A stretch of DNA of 64,000 nucleotides, taken from NCBI GenBank assembly GCA_905147135.1, contig LR990048.1:6680563-6744562 (forward strand), given 5' to 3'. Below the pieces are notes generated by a model. It did no database searches, was not told the DNA's origin, and worked only from the letters and a program-made list of their open reading frames with translations. The position numbers and the translations under genes are program-made. Numbering within the stretch: the first letter of the stretch is position 1; every line of letters begins with the position of its first letter. The stretch comes from Blastobasis lacticolella. Taxonomy: Eukaryota > Arthropoda > Insecta > Lepidoptera > Blastobasidae. Of this stretch, positions 44,930-56,283 are shown piece by piece.

Positions 44930-45195
44930 ACTTAAATGATTAAGTTACAACGTTACCCTACAGCTACCCGACACCTACCATACAACTACTCTACGCCTAC
45001 CCTGTACCTACTTTACCTTACCTACCTTGCTCTTGCTTGTAAACCCCTTTTCTCTTATAAGTCCCCTTGAATAACTCTATCTCTTGTTCAGAACCACATT
45101 AAAATCAGTCGTGTAGTTTGAAAGATCTAAGCGTAGATAGATACATACATAAATACTTAGGGACATACGGCGGGAGACGACATTGTTTTATATTA
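44930..45195. repeat. Lep1-like repeat
   Basis: Contains runs of 'cctaccctacacctacc' type, then 'aaccacattaaaatcagtcgtgtagtttgaaagatctaagcgtagatagatac' and 'acggcgggagacgacattgttttata', parallel to 11870-12062. Confidence 0.45.
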
Positions 45196-45502
45196 TGCAT
45201 GTATTTATAATTATTTTGTGATTTATTGTCTCTTGAGCAGGAATTTGTTAATTATTTGATGATCAATGGTGATTAGGTACCCACTTGTACCTACGGGTTA
45301 TAATATAAAATGTTGCTATAAAATTTCTTTTTTGTTGTTTGTGCTGTTTCTTCGCTATCGACGATACATCCTTGATGCATGCTGAAGTCGTTGTTTGAGA
45401 GTAAACACGTACTAGCTATTGACATGTTAGGTACCTACTTACTTTAAATTTAGGCTTCACTTTTACAAAAAATGCTCACCAAAGTTGATGTAGTATGTCA
45501 TC

Positions 45503-45566
45503 ATCATCATCATCTTGGCGTTATGTCCCGGTTGCGGCCCAGGCGAGGGCCCAGGGTCCGCCTAAA
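45503..45566 (-). mobile_element. SINE family B 3' tail fragment
   Basis: On the - strand, 'accgggacataacgccaag' runs into ATGATGATGATGATGA. The clearest view of the ATG-type tail of this SINE; the rest of the body is missing. Confidence 0.65.
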
Positions 45567-47589
45567 TGTATACAAAAATATATGTAAAAGAGTATTAGGC
45601 AGGTACTATATACTTAAATTCAATGACATACATTCTATTTATAGATTTATTAGAAATCTTGAATTAGAAGAACGAAGCCACAAAACAATTTTTCTCCGCG
45701 TAAAAAATAGTCGAAAAAGGAATGTTACGAGAGACAATTTTCGGTTGGCAACAAATCCTTTGAAGCCACTCGTGGCTGTTAATTATTGTAATTATTCCAA
45801 AACTACTGTTCCACCAGTGAAAACGAATTACTTCCAACTCATTTGGTAAACACGCGGTTGGTATGCAGAGGAATTTTTTGAGGGTCAGAGCAATGTGACT
45901 CATTCGTCATTTACTTAACGTCGGCTTTGTAGACTGAAAAGAGTATTATGGCAGGATATTTATCATTGTACTGTCTGTTTGTGCTATATTAGGTTACCAG
46001 TAGACGCGTGGATTTGATTATTTCATATTATAGTCCTATCAGAACCTAAGTAGGTGTGTTACGTCAAATCCAATTACTTATTGCTAGTAAATCTACACCT
46101 GAACTGAATCCTGAACAAATGCCGTTCTTACTGTGAAAGGAGCCGTCTTCATATACTAAAAGAGTAAAGTTTTGAAGATATAGGTACCAAACATATTTAA
46201 TTTCTTATGACAGTCGATTGATAGCAATAATATTTATTTATGTACCCAGTGCCCAGAACGCTGGCTGCGTTGCCTCGTCGGATAGCAATGCTTATACTCT
46301 GTCCGAGTAATTATGCAGCTCTCCGGTCACCTGTGGTGTCTTATTAGCTTTTTACATAATTATTTAAAAAACTTTAAAGCATCAGGGCCCCTCGGCCCCG
46401 AAGTCGAATGATATATGTAAATGCCATTTATAATTTAATTCAGTTCTTAAAAATATATTTTGATCTACGTATAGGTACTGAGCGCTGCAAATAAACATGA
46501 CTTTGTATGGGAGTCATATACGAAGATATATCACGAATAATATATGCTACAACGGGTGTTAAGTACCAAACAGATAACTGACAAAAATTTGTGAGAATTA
46601 TAATCCGAATAATTTATATCCACAAAAGAATTACTCGAATCTAAATTCTGTGATCATACTTTTCTAGGTAAAGTGTAATTTAACTAGCCCCTTTTACCCA
46701 CCGGCCGTAAGTAAATTAAAACTTGGTAATTTAATATTTTCCTAGCAGAAACTGGAGGAAAGTAGCTGAAATCTTTAACAAAGGCCGAGTAACGCATATA
46801 GATGAGTCCTTTGACCTGTTTGACCTAAACAGGCTGAATGGACTGGCAACGTCAGAAATAAAACAGAGGAAATCCCCTTTTATGGAGGCTAATGGTCGGT
46901 GTGGGTGCAATACCTCATTGCTTGTTGTATCCCTTTTGAATGTAGGTCGATTTCAACCATCGATCATTCTCCGAGATTGATGCCCCGTTGTATACCAACA
47001 ATGACGACCGTGATACCGACCGACCATTGTGACCAAAAGATTGGAAAGTTCACCTTCACGGCTGAACTCTGGCATTTTTTTCTGCTCTGTGACTGTGGCC
47101 GACAGTGTACTTCGTTATGACGTCAATCGGTCGGTTGATTGTTTGTTATAATAATAACTTGGTAGTCGCCTTGCCTGCCAATGTGTTCCCCGAACAGAAT
47201 ATTCTCTCCTCCAGCAACAGAATGAATAGATTATTTTAGTCAAGCATGCTCCATCTTCGGCTGTATCGTCACTTACCTTATCTAGTTAACAGTAAAAGAA
47301 CTACCGATACGGTCCGTCTTCACACATACAGGTACAAAGAACAAACTTAATCAACATCCTTCCTCTTGAATCATTTTAAAATGAGAGAGTGGGGCAATCG
47401 GAATCCATAGAAGATAGACAGAAACCATTCTAAGAGCCTCTACTTCTCACTGTGTAAAGATGAAGTTAATTAATTAGGTACACAGCCGCAGCAATACCTA
47501 TTTGCACAGTATAAACTATTTGTAATTATTTGTCTTCTAAAAACACAAACTTTTTTTTTGTATTTAATAGACAAGTATTTTATTGCCAT
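45567..47589. other. Intron, mostly unassigned
   Basis: A frame at 45472-45849 remains open through 45849 with a basic peptide, but no family match. No bounded repeat recognised. Confidence 0.3.
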
Positions 47590-47831
47590 ATTTTAAATGT
47601 ATTGTGTTTCTGCCGGTAAGTAAGGTTTCCTGTGCTCCATGGGGTGGAGATTTGGGGAACCGTGGCTTTGGCAGTGGAGTGGCATTTGCCTTTTTACTGC
47701 CAGAGCAACGTGTTATAGAGGTGGGCAACGCATTGGCGATACTCTTGGTGTTGCTAATGTCTATAGGCAATGGTGACCACTTTCAATCAGGTGGCCCGCT
47801 TGCCTGTTTGCCTACCGTATGACATAAAAAA
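47590..47831 (+). mobile_element. LINE 3'-end fragment (family A, variant upstream part)
   Basis: 'gtattgtgtttctgccggtaagtaaggtttcctgtgctcc', 'tggggtggagatttgggg', 'gtggcatttgcctttttactgccag', then the family 3' end and an A run at 47825-47838. Same variant as 54690-54908. Confidence 0.75.
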
Positions 47832-47838
47832 AAAACAT

Positions 47839-48447
47839 CTCAGTAATTTCTGAAAAAGTCTTCTTTTTAAGTTTTTAAATTTCTTGGAAATGGCATAGCC
47901 GATTACAATGAAACTTTACAGTACTGTACAGGTATTTAATCAGACAACATTAACCTAACCTGTGCATACAATTTTATTGTGAGTTATACCTACTTCATAA
48001 AATTACACCTGTCTAAAGAGGCAAATTGACAACAAAACCCCTACAAATAGTTAAGAAAATATTTTTTATTAATTTTTTAGGTTAAAATAGGCATTCGAAC
48101 ATACTCTATATTCGAATTCAAGTATTCATATTTATATGTCTTATGTTGTATATTGTCTTATATACAATTAAAAATATTTGAGCAAATATATACGAAACGT
48201 TTTGCTAAAAAAACGGCAATGTCGTAGGCAAGGACCCAATATAATAGATACGTATACATACATGTGTTTGAGCGCCAACTCGCGCTCTCAACACTTGTGA
48301 TTTGTGACAACATAGGTAGGGCATTTACGCGTAAAATTAATCGATCCCGAACTTTTTAATAACCTTCACAGTCACGGTTACCCGCCATTATATGCTGCTA
48401 CTATCTTTCAAAAAACAAAATTTAAAACCGTCTATTTTCTTCCGCAG
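47839..48447. other. Intron before exon 6
   Basis: AT-rich; no repeat with clear ends. The acceptor tract 'tctattttcttccgcag' is well formed. Confidence 0.45.
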
Positions 48448-48516
48448 GTCGTGGAGATACTCAACGACTTATACACCTGCTGCGATTCCATCATATCGCA
48501 TTACAATGTATACAAG
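48448..48516 (+). CDS. Receptor guanylyl cyclase, window exon 6 (69-bp catalytic-domain exon)
   Basis: Window residues 312-334. A small phase 0/0 exon: acceptor ccgcag ending at 48447, donor gtaatt at 48517. It encodes VVEILNDLYTCCDSIISHY and then NVYK, the conserved helix between the two metal-binding motifs. It sits behind a 19-kb intron carrying the BEL/Pao element and the foldback element. The frame runs open for 72 more codons past the donor before TAA at 48733-48735; intron retention would therefore give a truncated cyclase with an unrelated tail. Confidence 0.95.
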
Positions 48517-48735
48517 GTAATTATGGAGTTGCAGGAGTTTATTTTTAGAACAGGAAATGATATAGGACAGGAAGCTGAGTTACTGTTATTAGAAAAGGAA
48601 GCTGGTGACCGACTGAAAAGCGTGTGGGCGACACTGTTACGACCTCTTGCCGTGAAAGGAGTTCCGGGACCGGGTCGCGTAAAAGCTCGAACAGGAAATT
48701 GGTTTCAAGTAGCGTTGCACTTCGTAAAGCAATAA
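48517..48735 (+). other. Open frame continuing from exon 6 into its intron
   Basis: Seventy-two codons without a stop follow the donor in the exon's frame (contains GQEAELLLLEKEAGDRLKS and ends FVKQ before TAA at 48733-48735). No similarity recognised; it may be chance, a captured fragment, or an intron-retention tail. Confidence 0.35.
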
Positions 48736-48977
48736 GGTCGATTTTCCCAATTACGAAATTACTACGGTGTCTGGCATGGCGTCCATTTCATCGAAACCAA
48801 TAATTTTTTAATCTAAAAAAGTACAGATTATAGATGAAGAACTCAACTAAAAGTATCGCTGAATATATTTTTGAAATATTGTTTTTGAATTGCAAAAAAA
48901 TCAAAAACTACGGACTACTAGGGATCTTTGTACGTAGTTTATTTATTAATTTAAGTAAGGTACACTTGCAGAACACC

Positions 48978-49045
48978 TTTTTTTATACCTCTAAGGTGGC
49001 TTCTAACAAGCTTACGGCCTGCCTGATGGTAAGCAGTCACCATAT
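48978..49045 (-). mobile_element. LINE 3'-end fragment (family A)
   Basis: 'aacaagcttacggcctgcctgatggtaagcagtcacc', preceded by a T run, is the reverse of the family 3' end; same variant as 44563. Confidence 0.55.
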
Positions 49046-49224
49046 TGTTACATTATAAACGGTATACACAAAATAGGTTGTTCTAATATGAGTTCCATAT
49101 TGGTGACACAACATTGTCTTTCAGTGTGTTATTTAAAACATAACAAGTAAAACAAAGAAAAAGTAAACTAAAAATAATGGATCATACAATATTAAGCAAA
49201 GCAACTTAAATTACAAAAAAAAAA

Positions 49225-49590
49225 ATGTTTAATTACGAATTGGAAAAGAGGTCAATTTGTGAGGATTTTTGTTGAAATCCATTGTAGGATTTGCATATGC
49301 GGGAGGCAGGAGAGTGGGATCCAATATTCGTCCTAGCTATTGAACTACTTGTTAAGATTCGAGACATCGGTTTTCTGGGTAGGTTAAGTGGTACACTTAA
49401 TGAGAAGTGTTCTAGAAGATCGCTGCAGCCAGTATGCTCATTGAGCACTTTAAAGAGCAGCGACAGGTCGTGTGCAGTGCGGCGTTTCCGCAATGACGAT
49501 ATTCCAAAATGCAGACAGCGCTGCTCGTATGGACGATGGTGTGACATTTCGTACAGTTACGAACTCTCGTAACGATAACTCCATTAACGC
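49225..49590 (-). mobile_element. LINE ORF2 C-terminal fragment (Jockey/CR1-like)
   Basis: On the - strand: YEQRCLHFGISSLRKRRTAH, DLSLLFKVLNEHTGCSDLLE, RKPMSRILTSSSIARTNIGS and QQKSSQIDLFSNS, the post-RT end of a non-LTR ORF2, followed by an A-rich end near 49215. The frame is intact over about 100 codons. Its right boundary is near the palindrome at 49588. Confidence 0.7.
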
Positions 49591-49610
49591 TAACTTCCTC
49601 GGAAGTTAGC
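49588..49610. repeat. Short perfect palindrome
   Basis: GCTAACTTCC and its exact complement GGAAGTTAGC flank two bases (TC). It lies at the upstream end of the LINE fragment. Confidence 0.7.
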
Positions 49611-50358
49611 CTTGTTCGCAATTCAATTGTTTAATCTAATTTGATCCCTATACTCTGCGGTCTTGTGGGCAATGTAGTCAACATTGCCCACCCTATTTCA
49701 AATTTCCCTTCGACAAGTACAACTCTAATGTACTAATGTATAACCCACTTCTTAGTTTTCTTTTTATCATTTATTATTTTAACAATTTTTAAAACTTAAC
49801 TTCTACGAAAAAACCAAAGAAGTTTGTGCCCGTTATATAAAGAGCGAGTCTTGTATTAATCAGTTATAAATGGGGAGTGGTAATTTTTTTTATTCCTAGG
49901 TCTTTGCGTAAAACTAATGCAATATGTAAATACTAAAAAAACTAATGTTAATACTAAAAATCACGTATTATAATAATTCTTTTGTTTTAATAGGTTAATT
50001 CCTAAGTTGAGAGCCTCGTTAGTAATTTATTAGAACGATAAACAGTTGTTACAACTGAATATGAAGAACAACATCTAAACATGATTATGGAATTACTTAC
50101 TTTTATGGAATTACTAGTTTTATACATTGTTATGTTAGTTAACATTATTATGGAATTACTAGTTTTAGATACATAACTTTCCTAGCCATCCTTGCTGTCG
50201 AAACTGTATCTTCTATTCTTCATGCAAAAAACGCGCGTCAATAACAACCCGTTGCGTCGTAGCGTCTAAAATAATGACAGTAGGTACATCCTCTTCCTCC
50301 GTGGTACATGCTCACACTCATTTCTTTCTTCCTCATAACCAAACTCCCTCATTGCCAG
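49611..50358. other. Intron before exon 7
   Basis: AT-rich with a local duplication (attatggaattactagtttta near 50085 and 50150). No gene. Confidence 0.4.
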
Positions 50359-50518
50359 GTGGAGACCATAGGCGACGCATACATGGTGGTGGGAGGCGTT
50401 CCAGAACGCTGCTCCAAGCATGCGGCCGAGGTGGCCTCCCTGGCCCTGCACGTGCTGGAAGCCGTGCCCAAGATCAGAATCCGCCACATGCCAGCAGCCA
50501 GACTCTGTATCAGGATAG
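50359..50518 (+). CDS. Receptor guanylyl cyclase, window exon 7 (second metal motif)
   Basis: Window residues 335-387. The acceptor is tgccag ending at 50358 and the donor gtgagg at 50519, leaving one base. [17 protein letters not shown] contains the second metal-binding aspartate (GDAYM) and the glutamate of VETIGD that contacts the guanine base, so the substrate should be GTP. The exon continues [16 protein letters not shown] to RLCIRI, leading into the GIHSG strand in exon 8. Confidence 0.96.
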
Positions 50519-51360
50519 GTGAGGAAGAGCGTACCTTTTTTAACGATACACATCATATTGTCACACACACGTTTGTCACCGTTAATAATAACAATGAACA
50601 TATATATAGCCAAAACATATATTCTCAACTATCTTCGACCGTTCGTCGACGAGTCGTATATTGTCGAGAATCAAGTTCAGTGATGTTTTAATACAGTTTT
50701 TTGGTTTTAGAAAATGTCGAATTTGAGATGTCTCAGCGCGAGTAGCGCCCCCCAGCCTAATTGTGACCATGTAGCGTGCAACCTCTTCGAAAAATTGATC
50801 ATCATCACCTTGATGCCAATCCCGATATCTGTGACAATAATAATATGTAGGGAATAACCACGAAAATCATATTAAACCTATATAGATAGAAAGTGATGCG
50901 TTACATACAGATGATCCCACCTACTCAAACCGTTCCGTTCTAAGCGGACGCCTACACATAATACAAGACGAAATAGGGGGTGGATATTGGGACGAACCTT
51001 TTCTTGTATACAAACTATTACACTTGGGTGATGAATTTCCAAAAACGACCTTTCCAAACGTTCAAGCTTACACACCCTGGGGTATTAATCAGTTCAGAGT
51101 TGCAAACTTTCAGAAAACCGCACAGAAACCGGTCCATCCGTTCGGGAGCTACGATGCCACAAATAGACACACAGAGACACATATTCACAGAGACACACGT
51201 CATAATACTTCCCCCTTTTTATACTTACCCCTTTTTTCCTCGAGAGTTAAAAAGGGTACAAGGTATAACTACTGCAACAGGTTCTAGGGCTACTCACCTT
51301 CAGTGATTCCATAGTACTACTTAAGTACTTCCTGAAAACACGAAACTATTTTAACAATAC
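50519..51360. other. Intron 7-8, left part
   Basis: Several overlapping short frames at 50980-51306, none with family features. Confidence 0.4.
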
Positions 51361-51430
51361 TAGGGCCCGGCGCGACTTCGTTCGCGTGGCGACGTACCCC
51401 TATCCTACGCTACCCTACACCTACCCTACA
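51361..51430. repeat. Lep1-like repeat end
   Basis: 'agggcccggcgcgacttcgttcgcgtggcg' followed by 'cctacgctaccctacacctacc', as at 11870. Confidence 0.45.
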
Positions 51431-51471
51431 GCAGTAGTATAGATTAGTAGGAACCTATAGTTAAAGTTCAT

Positions 51472-51632
51472 CTTGACGTTAATATCCCTGTAGCGTTCTC
51501 GCGCTCAAGGGCTCGGTGTTTGCCTTGACCATGACCCAGGATTTGGCAGTTCAGGTAATTATAGTGGAGTCACTGCCATCTGACCTCCGTCACCCTATTA
51601 ACAGGGGAACCTGACCAGCTTGGACCACGGTT
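51472..51632 (-). mobile_element. SINE family B fragment beside exon 8
   Basis: Body and 3' part present ('catcttgacgttaatatccctgtagc', 'ccttgaccatgacccaggatttggcag', 'cctgaccagcttggaccacggtt'); the tRNA-like head is missing. It ends about 45 bases before the exon 8 acceptor. Confidence 0.7.
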
Positions 51633-51675
51633 ACGACCTGTTCATGATGTTGACAAAAACACTTCACTCCGCCAG

Positions 51676-51878
51676 GCATCCACAGCGGGCAATGCGCTGC
51701 TGGCGTCGTGGGCGTCAAGATGCCTCGATACTGTCTATTCGGGGACACTGTCAACACTGCAGCCAGGATGGAGTCCAGCGGGGAGCCTGGCAGGATACAC
51801 GTCAGCCACGACACCTACATGCTGCTGAAACAGAACGGCGGGTACCACCTCAAGGAGAGGGGGATGGTTAATATCAAG
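51676..51878 (+). CDS. Receptor guanylyl cyclase, window exon 8 (GTP specificity and catalytic loop)
   Basis: Window residues 388-455. The acceptor is gccag ending at 51675; two bases complete the split Gly codon. The donor is gtgggt at 51879, phase 0. It encodes [25 protein letters not shown] and [11 protein letters not shown]. The Cys of RYCLFGD is the guanine-specificity residue, and N and R of NTAAR are the transition-state residues. With exons 5 and 7 this makes the active site look intact. A SINE fragment ends about 45 bases upstream, and a decayed copy of this exon lies at about 51950-52131. Confidence 0.96.
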
Positions 51879-51949
51879 GTGGGTTTCCACGTCAACTAAT
51901 TGTATGACCTTTTTCGTAGACTCACAAATGAAGTATCAAGGTGACATGG

Positions 51950-52131
51950 CCCAGTACTGTCGCTGCGAAAAGAAGCGACGACTGTAGAAGCTTTGGATAC
52001 GTACGGCAACTATTGTTTGTTTTCGGAGACACTGTTTACACGGAGTCCGACAGAATACGTGTACGTCAGCTACAAAATGCAGCTAAAACTGCATCACAAA
52101 GCACCTCGAAAGAAGAAGGGTGTGGTCAATA
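51950..52131 (+). pseudogene. Decayed duplicate of cyclase exon 8 (pseudoexon)
   Basis: About 70 bp past exon 8 is a second, degenerate version of it. One frame gives VFGDTVYT then ESDRIRV, matching FGDTVNT, ES and GRIHV of exon 8. The next frame then gives YVSYK and, at the end, KGVVNIK, matching HVSHD and RGMVNIK. Some internal codons are missing (the AARM and SGEP equivalents), a frameshift occurs near 52065, and the donor position reads AAG followed by tggtta instead of gtgggt. No clear acceptor is seen. I read it as an old tandem exon duplication that has lost function. Left boundary approximate. Confidence 0.7.
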
Positions 52132-53234
52132 TTAAAGTGGTTATTGTTAACTGAACTGAGCTCGACGGAAACTGAATGGTACGCTTCTTGGACATGCGTA
52201 GCCCTGCGTCGTGTAGCCCTAACCTAGCTTAGATACTATAGCCTATAGACTGAAAAAATAATCCCTAAAATAGACCGGAGTTTATTCTAATTTCAGTTCG
52301 TAGGTATAAGCAGGGTTCAATACTGTTTTCACAAGAATATTGATCGTATCTATGACCATCACCAATGCGTAAGTCGAACCAGCGCTAGGTTTGTACTTTT
52401 TTCTTTGTCGTACTTTGTTACTATTTTTAGGAATCTTAAAAGCTCTAGACCTCCTCCATCCATGCTCTAGATATGCATAATCAGAATGCGCCCAGAAAGA
52501 TCCCTGGAGGAGATCCAAGGCTTCCAAATTGTCTCGATTGTATGAAAATTGCCCGTGACTTGTGACAATGTGGCTATTTTTTTGCAACAGGGTTTTTTAA
52601 CTTAATATTCCGACGCCAGAGTTCTTTTGTAAAGTTTATCGACTTATTCTCAAGGGGAAAATTCCGACAACTGTCGTCAACTCACACCGTTTGAGATGAG
52701 AATCATAATTAAGTGTTTTCCAGAAATCCGTTTCCATTCAAGGAAAATATTTGCTCTGTCGGAAATCGGTACGTTACCTACAGTAATTTACTTACATATA
52801 AAGATAATAATTTTGTCGATAAGTAGGTTATCTGGAGATGCAAGTATGTACTATTTAATGTAAATACCTACTCAAATCGCTGTAGTGGTGGCTTACGACG
52901 CGAGGATGCCGAAGACCGGGCGAAGTGGAGAAGAAGTGGTAAGAAGAGTAGGAAAGCGGACCCTGACAGAGACCGGGATAAGCGCTAGGACGATGTTGAC
53001 GACTCATGTGATGTTAAAATACTACAGTAAGTTAGTAAAGTAATCTACATGTAAGTTAGGGTATTTACAAGGTTATCTAAACCAAATTTTCTGAAACCTT
53101 GAACCGTTTATTCAACCTACGTACCGAATTTCGAAATCAGCTTCGAAGTTAATGGAATTCTCAGAAGTGGAGAACGAATCTTATGAGATTAATTGAGCGG
53201 AATAGTTACCTAACTTTCTCGTTTCTTTCGTCAG
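52132..53234. other. Intron 8-9 after the pseudoexon
   Basis: No gene or bounded repeat recognised. Confidence 0.4.
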
Positions 53235-53310
53235 GGTAAGGGAGAGATGCGGACTTGGTGGCTTGTCGGCGAGACTCACGAGCGGAGAAGGCATTCGCTG
53301 TATAGATTCC
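53235..53310 (+). CDS. Receptor guanylyl cyclase, window exon 9 (end of catalytic domain)
   Basis: Window residues 456-480. The acceptor is cgtcag ending at 53234 and the donor gtaagt at 53311, leaving one base. GKGEMRTWWLVGE is the invariant closing strand of guanylyl cyclase domains, followed by a basic stretch (THERRRHSLYRF). This exon is the branching point for two possible C-termini, because both the acceptor at 58114 and the acceptor at 58348 keep its phase. Confidence 0.95.
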
Positions 53311-53324
53311 GTAAGTACATATAT

Positions 53325-53400
53325 TCTTTTTTTATGTTATTTAGTGACACACGAGCAGACAGCCCACCTGATGGTAAATGGTCACTGTCGATCGTTACAT
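53325..53400 (-). mobile_element. LINE 3'-end fragment (family A)
   Basis: 'tttttttatgttatttagtgacacacgagcagacagcccacctgatggtaaatggtcactgtcg' is the reversed family 3' end with its A run. It begins 15 bases after the exon 9 donor. Confidence 0.6.
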
Positions 53401-54339
53401 CTACAATTCTTACATTTAGTTGGTAGGTAACAAAAATTCGGAGCACTGTGAGGACTAAGATGAAATGCTTCATGCCTGTAATTTCGCTGGCTACCTTATC
53501 CTTCAGACCGGAACACAACAATGTAAGCATTGTTGCTTTGTGGCAGAAGTAGATAAGGCGATGGCTAGTGTAGGGCTGCCATACGTCCTGGTACACTGGA
53601 ACATGTCCCGGTGTAAAACGTTGTGTCCCGGTGTTCCCAGTCACCAAGTCATTTGTCCCGGCATGCACATAATTCGTATTTTCCTAAGCTACGGCTGGTA
53701 AGCGCCGCGTCTGCGATCTGCGAGTGAAGTGGAGTGGAGGCAAGCGAGACCTTTGCTGTTTTGTTTGATCGTTTTAGGATCTTAAAATCCAAAATACCAA
53801 AAATTTCGAGCTCACCGAGCTCGCTTATTCATCAGTTTATGTTACTTTTATTATATTTACCGCAGCTCTGAGGCAAAATTCGAAAAAATTAAGTTTATTT
53901 ATTACGAACATACGCGCTTAGGTTTTATGAAATAAAATTCCTTTCTGAGCTAGGTTTTTTTGTTCTAAATGTCCCATTTGGCGTCTCAGCATTCATGGCA
54001 ACCTTATACTAGTGTAGTATTCAAACTTTGACCGTGGTCCCACCACTATGCCCCCACCACTCGACAGGCATTTTTCCTTCGTAGATTCACTGCACTAGAG
54101 TGGGACTACGGGTAATTGAAACCAAAACGGTTTTGCATTATGTGGGAAATCAATGGATGCCAAATTTTTACTTTTCCGCCAAGAGACACCATACGAATAG
54201 TGTACGCTGTGAAATACATCAACTTCTTTAAGTAGGTACCTACCTACCCACCTACTAACAAAAATTGTTTGAATTATCGTCTCAGCTGACGTCCACTATC
54301 AAACGTATGCCTCACGCAACGCACCGGCTCTTAAAAATA
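53401..54339. other. Intron, nothing certain
   Basis: A short local repeat of 'gtcccggtgt' words near 53600-53640. No gene. Confidence 0.35.
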
Positions 54340-54430
54340 ATAATCTTGGCGTTGTTTTGCTATTGCGCTATTGCGCATGAGGGCCCAGGGTCTGCCGTGG
54401 CCATGATCCAGGATTTGGCAAGTCAGGTAA
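54340..54430 (-). mobile_element. SINE family B 3' fragment
   Basis: 'aatcttggcgttgttttgc', 'gcatgagggcccagggtctgcc' and 'catgatccaggatttggca' match the 3' half of the SINE. Confidence 0.6.
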
Positions 54431-54689
54431 CTTACTCCTCATTAAAAAAACTTATGCCTCACGCAACCCCTCGGCTCTTCATTTCGGCTCCTATCATATA
54501 GAAGAGACATCTATCCTAGAGAAAATCCGAGGTATTTGAGCTACTGAATAAGGGCTTTAACACACCGTAGTAAGACATCACTACTCTCCATACCCCTACC
54601 TAAACCTAGGTACCTTACTATGTCATCAATGGTAATACACACTGGGCAAATACTTTCGTCTAGACACTGAGGTAGTTTGGTTGGTATTT

Positions 54690-54908
54690 ACACTTAGTAA
54701 GGTCTCCAGTATCCATGGGGTGGAGATTTGAGAAACCGTAGCTTTGGCAGTGGAGGGGCATTTGCCGTTTTGCTGCCAGAGCAACCTGGGCAACGCATTG
54801 GCGATGCTCTTGGTGTTGCTAATGTATATAGGCAGTGGTGACCATTTTCCATCAAGTGGCCCGCTTGCCTTCTTCTTGCGTTTGGCTACCGTATGACATA
54901 AAAAAAAG
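54690..54908 (+). mobile_element. LINE 3'-end fragment (family A, variant)
   Basis: Same variant as 47590-47831, with 'ggggtggagatttgagaaaccgtagctttggcag', a deletion near 54785 and the end 'tggctaccgtatgacataaaaaaaa'. Confidence 0.75.
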
Positions 54909-56222
54909 TAAACTACTTAGGCTTTATTGCCGAATTTTTTTATAGATAGATAGGTATTGTATTTTTAACCACTGCCAAATGCCCAAAAAGATTGGAAAGT
55001 TCAAGTCCAAGTTTTGCAAATACTAATTACCTAATAATATATAATATTTTTTTATTAAAGACGCTTCCTTTTTAAACTTTCTTTTACCGTTTTCAGGTCA
55101 TACAGGTCAAAGAACTCATCTGTATGCGTTACTCAGTATTTGCTAGAAGCGCACCTAGATCTTATTGTTAGAGTCTTGTTTCAGCGAGAAAAATAATGAC
55201 CTAAGTTTTATTCTAGGGCTTACACTGTAATATCAAGTAAATGAGGAAGTATACTAGATGAATTCACGTAACAACGATAGTACGTTATATAACGATAAAG
55301 TTGTTTTAGTAGGTCAACGTTTGATGTTGCATCAACTATTGTAACATGAAATGTGTACTAGGTATTTATTTTTTAACTATTTTATGGAGAAATACGAGAA
55401 TTTTAGTGGAGTGCGTATAGGTATACTCTCCCGGACTCCTCTAGGTACTCACCTACGAGTCCCGTACATATTTTCGAAACTCATTTTACCGCATAACTGA
55501 TCCCATAAAAACAATTCACGATACTAAAGAACTTGACCGATGAACGTTTTACCGATTCAACGTTTCCTTACTTATACAGAGGTAGGCAGGAATAAATGTA
55601 GGTACTTATTCTAATTTCCATAAACCGCTAACCGCCCCATTTCACCCCAACCTACCCCAACGATGTCATGTCACATCATATAGGTAGGTACGTAATAAAG
55701 AGGAATAGTAAATGTGAAATCCCTAGGCACCTAACCTAGTAGGTATCTGCCAATTTCTGCCTCCGTATGTGTCTGAGCTACTGATACGGAATTCTTTGAA
55801 ATTGAATAACGACGAGATTATGATGGTTTCAGTTCTCTATGTACGTACCTACATTTAACTAGGTACCTACCTCAGAAAACTGCTACTTAATGCTGATTAT
55901 TGGTAAACGCACGAGAACGGGTGTATCTATTTGACACCTTTTCTAAAATGTCTGATTCGGAGCAAAGAAAGTTTATAGGGATAGAGTAAAATTCCCAAAA
56001 AAATTTGATCGCATGAGACTTTTAATGATGTTTTCTTTTATCCCAACTCTAGATCAGGAATTTGCATACCAATCTAGAATAACACGGCCATCGTTCAGCC
56101 ACTTTTATTTAGATTTTAAGAAGTACCTACTTACTGAAAAACTGTTAACGAGTGAGAAAAGATATGATGTAGGTAATTAGTTATACCGTCACAGTAATTC
56201 CAAGTGTGACATCTAATAACGT
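54909..56222. other. Intron rich in TAGGTA/TACCTA
   Basis: Many copies of taggtacctac-type words (for example near 55575, 55685 and 55850) without a fixed period. No gene. Confidence 0.45.
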
Positions 56223-56275
56223 AAAATCAGCCATAGTATTGGACCATGTCCACGATTACCTATCTAACAATAACT
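56223..56275. repeat. Third copy of the 75-bp dispersed repeat
   Basis: 'aaaatcagccatagtattggaccatgtccacgattacctatctaacaataac' matches both units at 14150-14293. Confidence 0.6.
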
Positions 56276-56283
56276 AAAAATAA

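Noticed and set aside
50274..50522. 82-codon open frame overlapping exon 7
   Set aside because: Out of frame with the conserved VETIGDAYM reading; a shadow.
51941..52135. 65-codon open frame as an independent gene
   Set aside because: It is the first frame of the decayed exon 8 duplicate; similarity continues in another frame.
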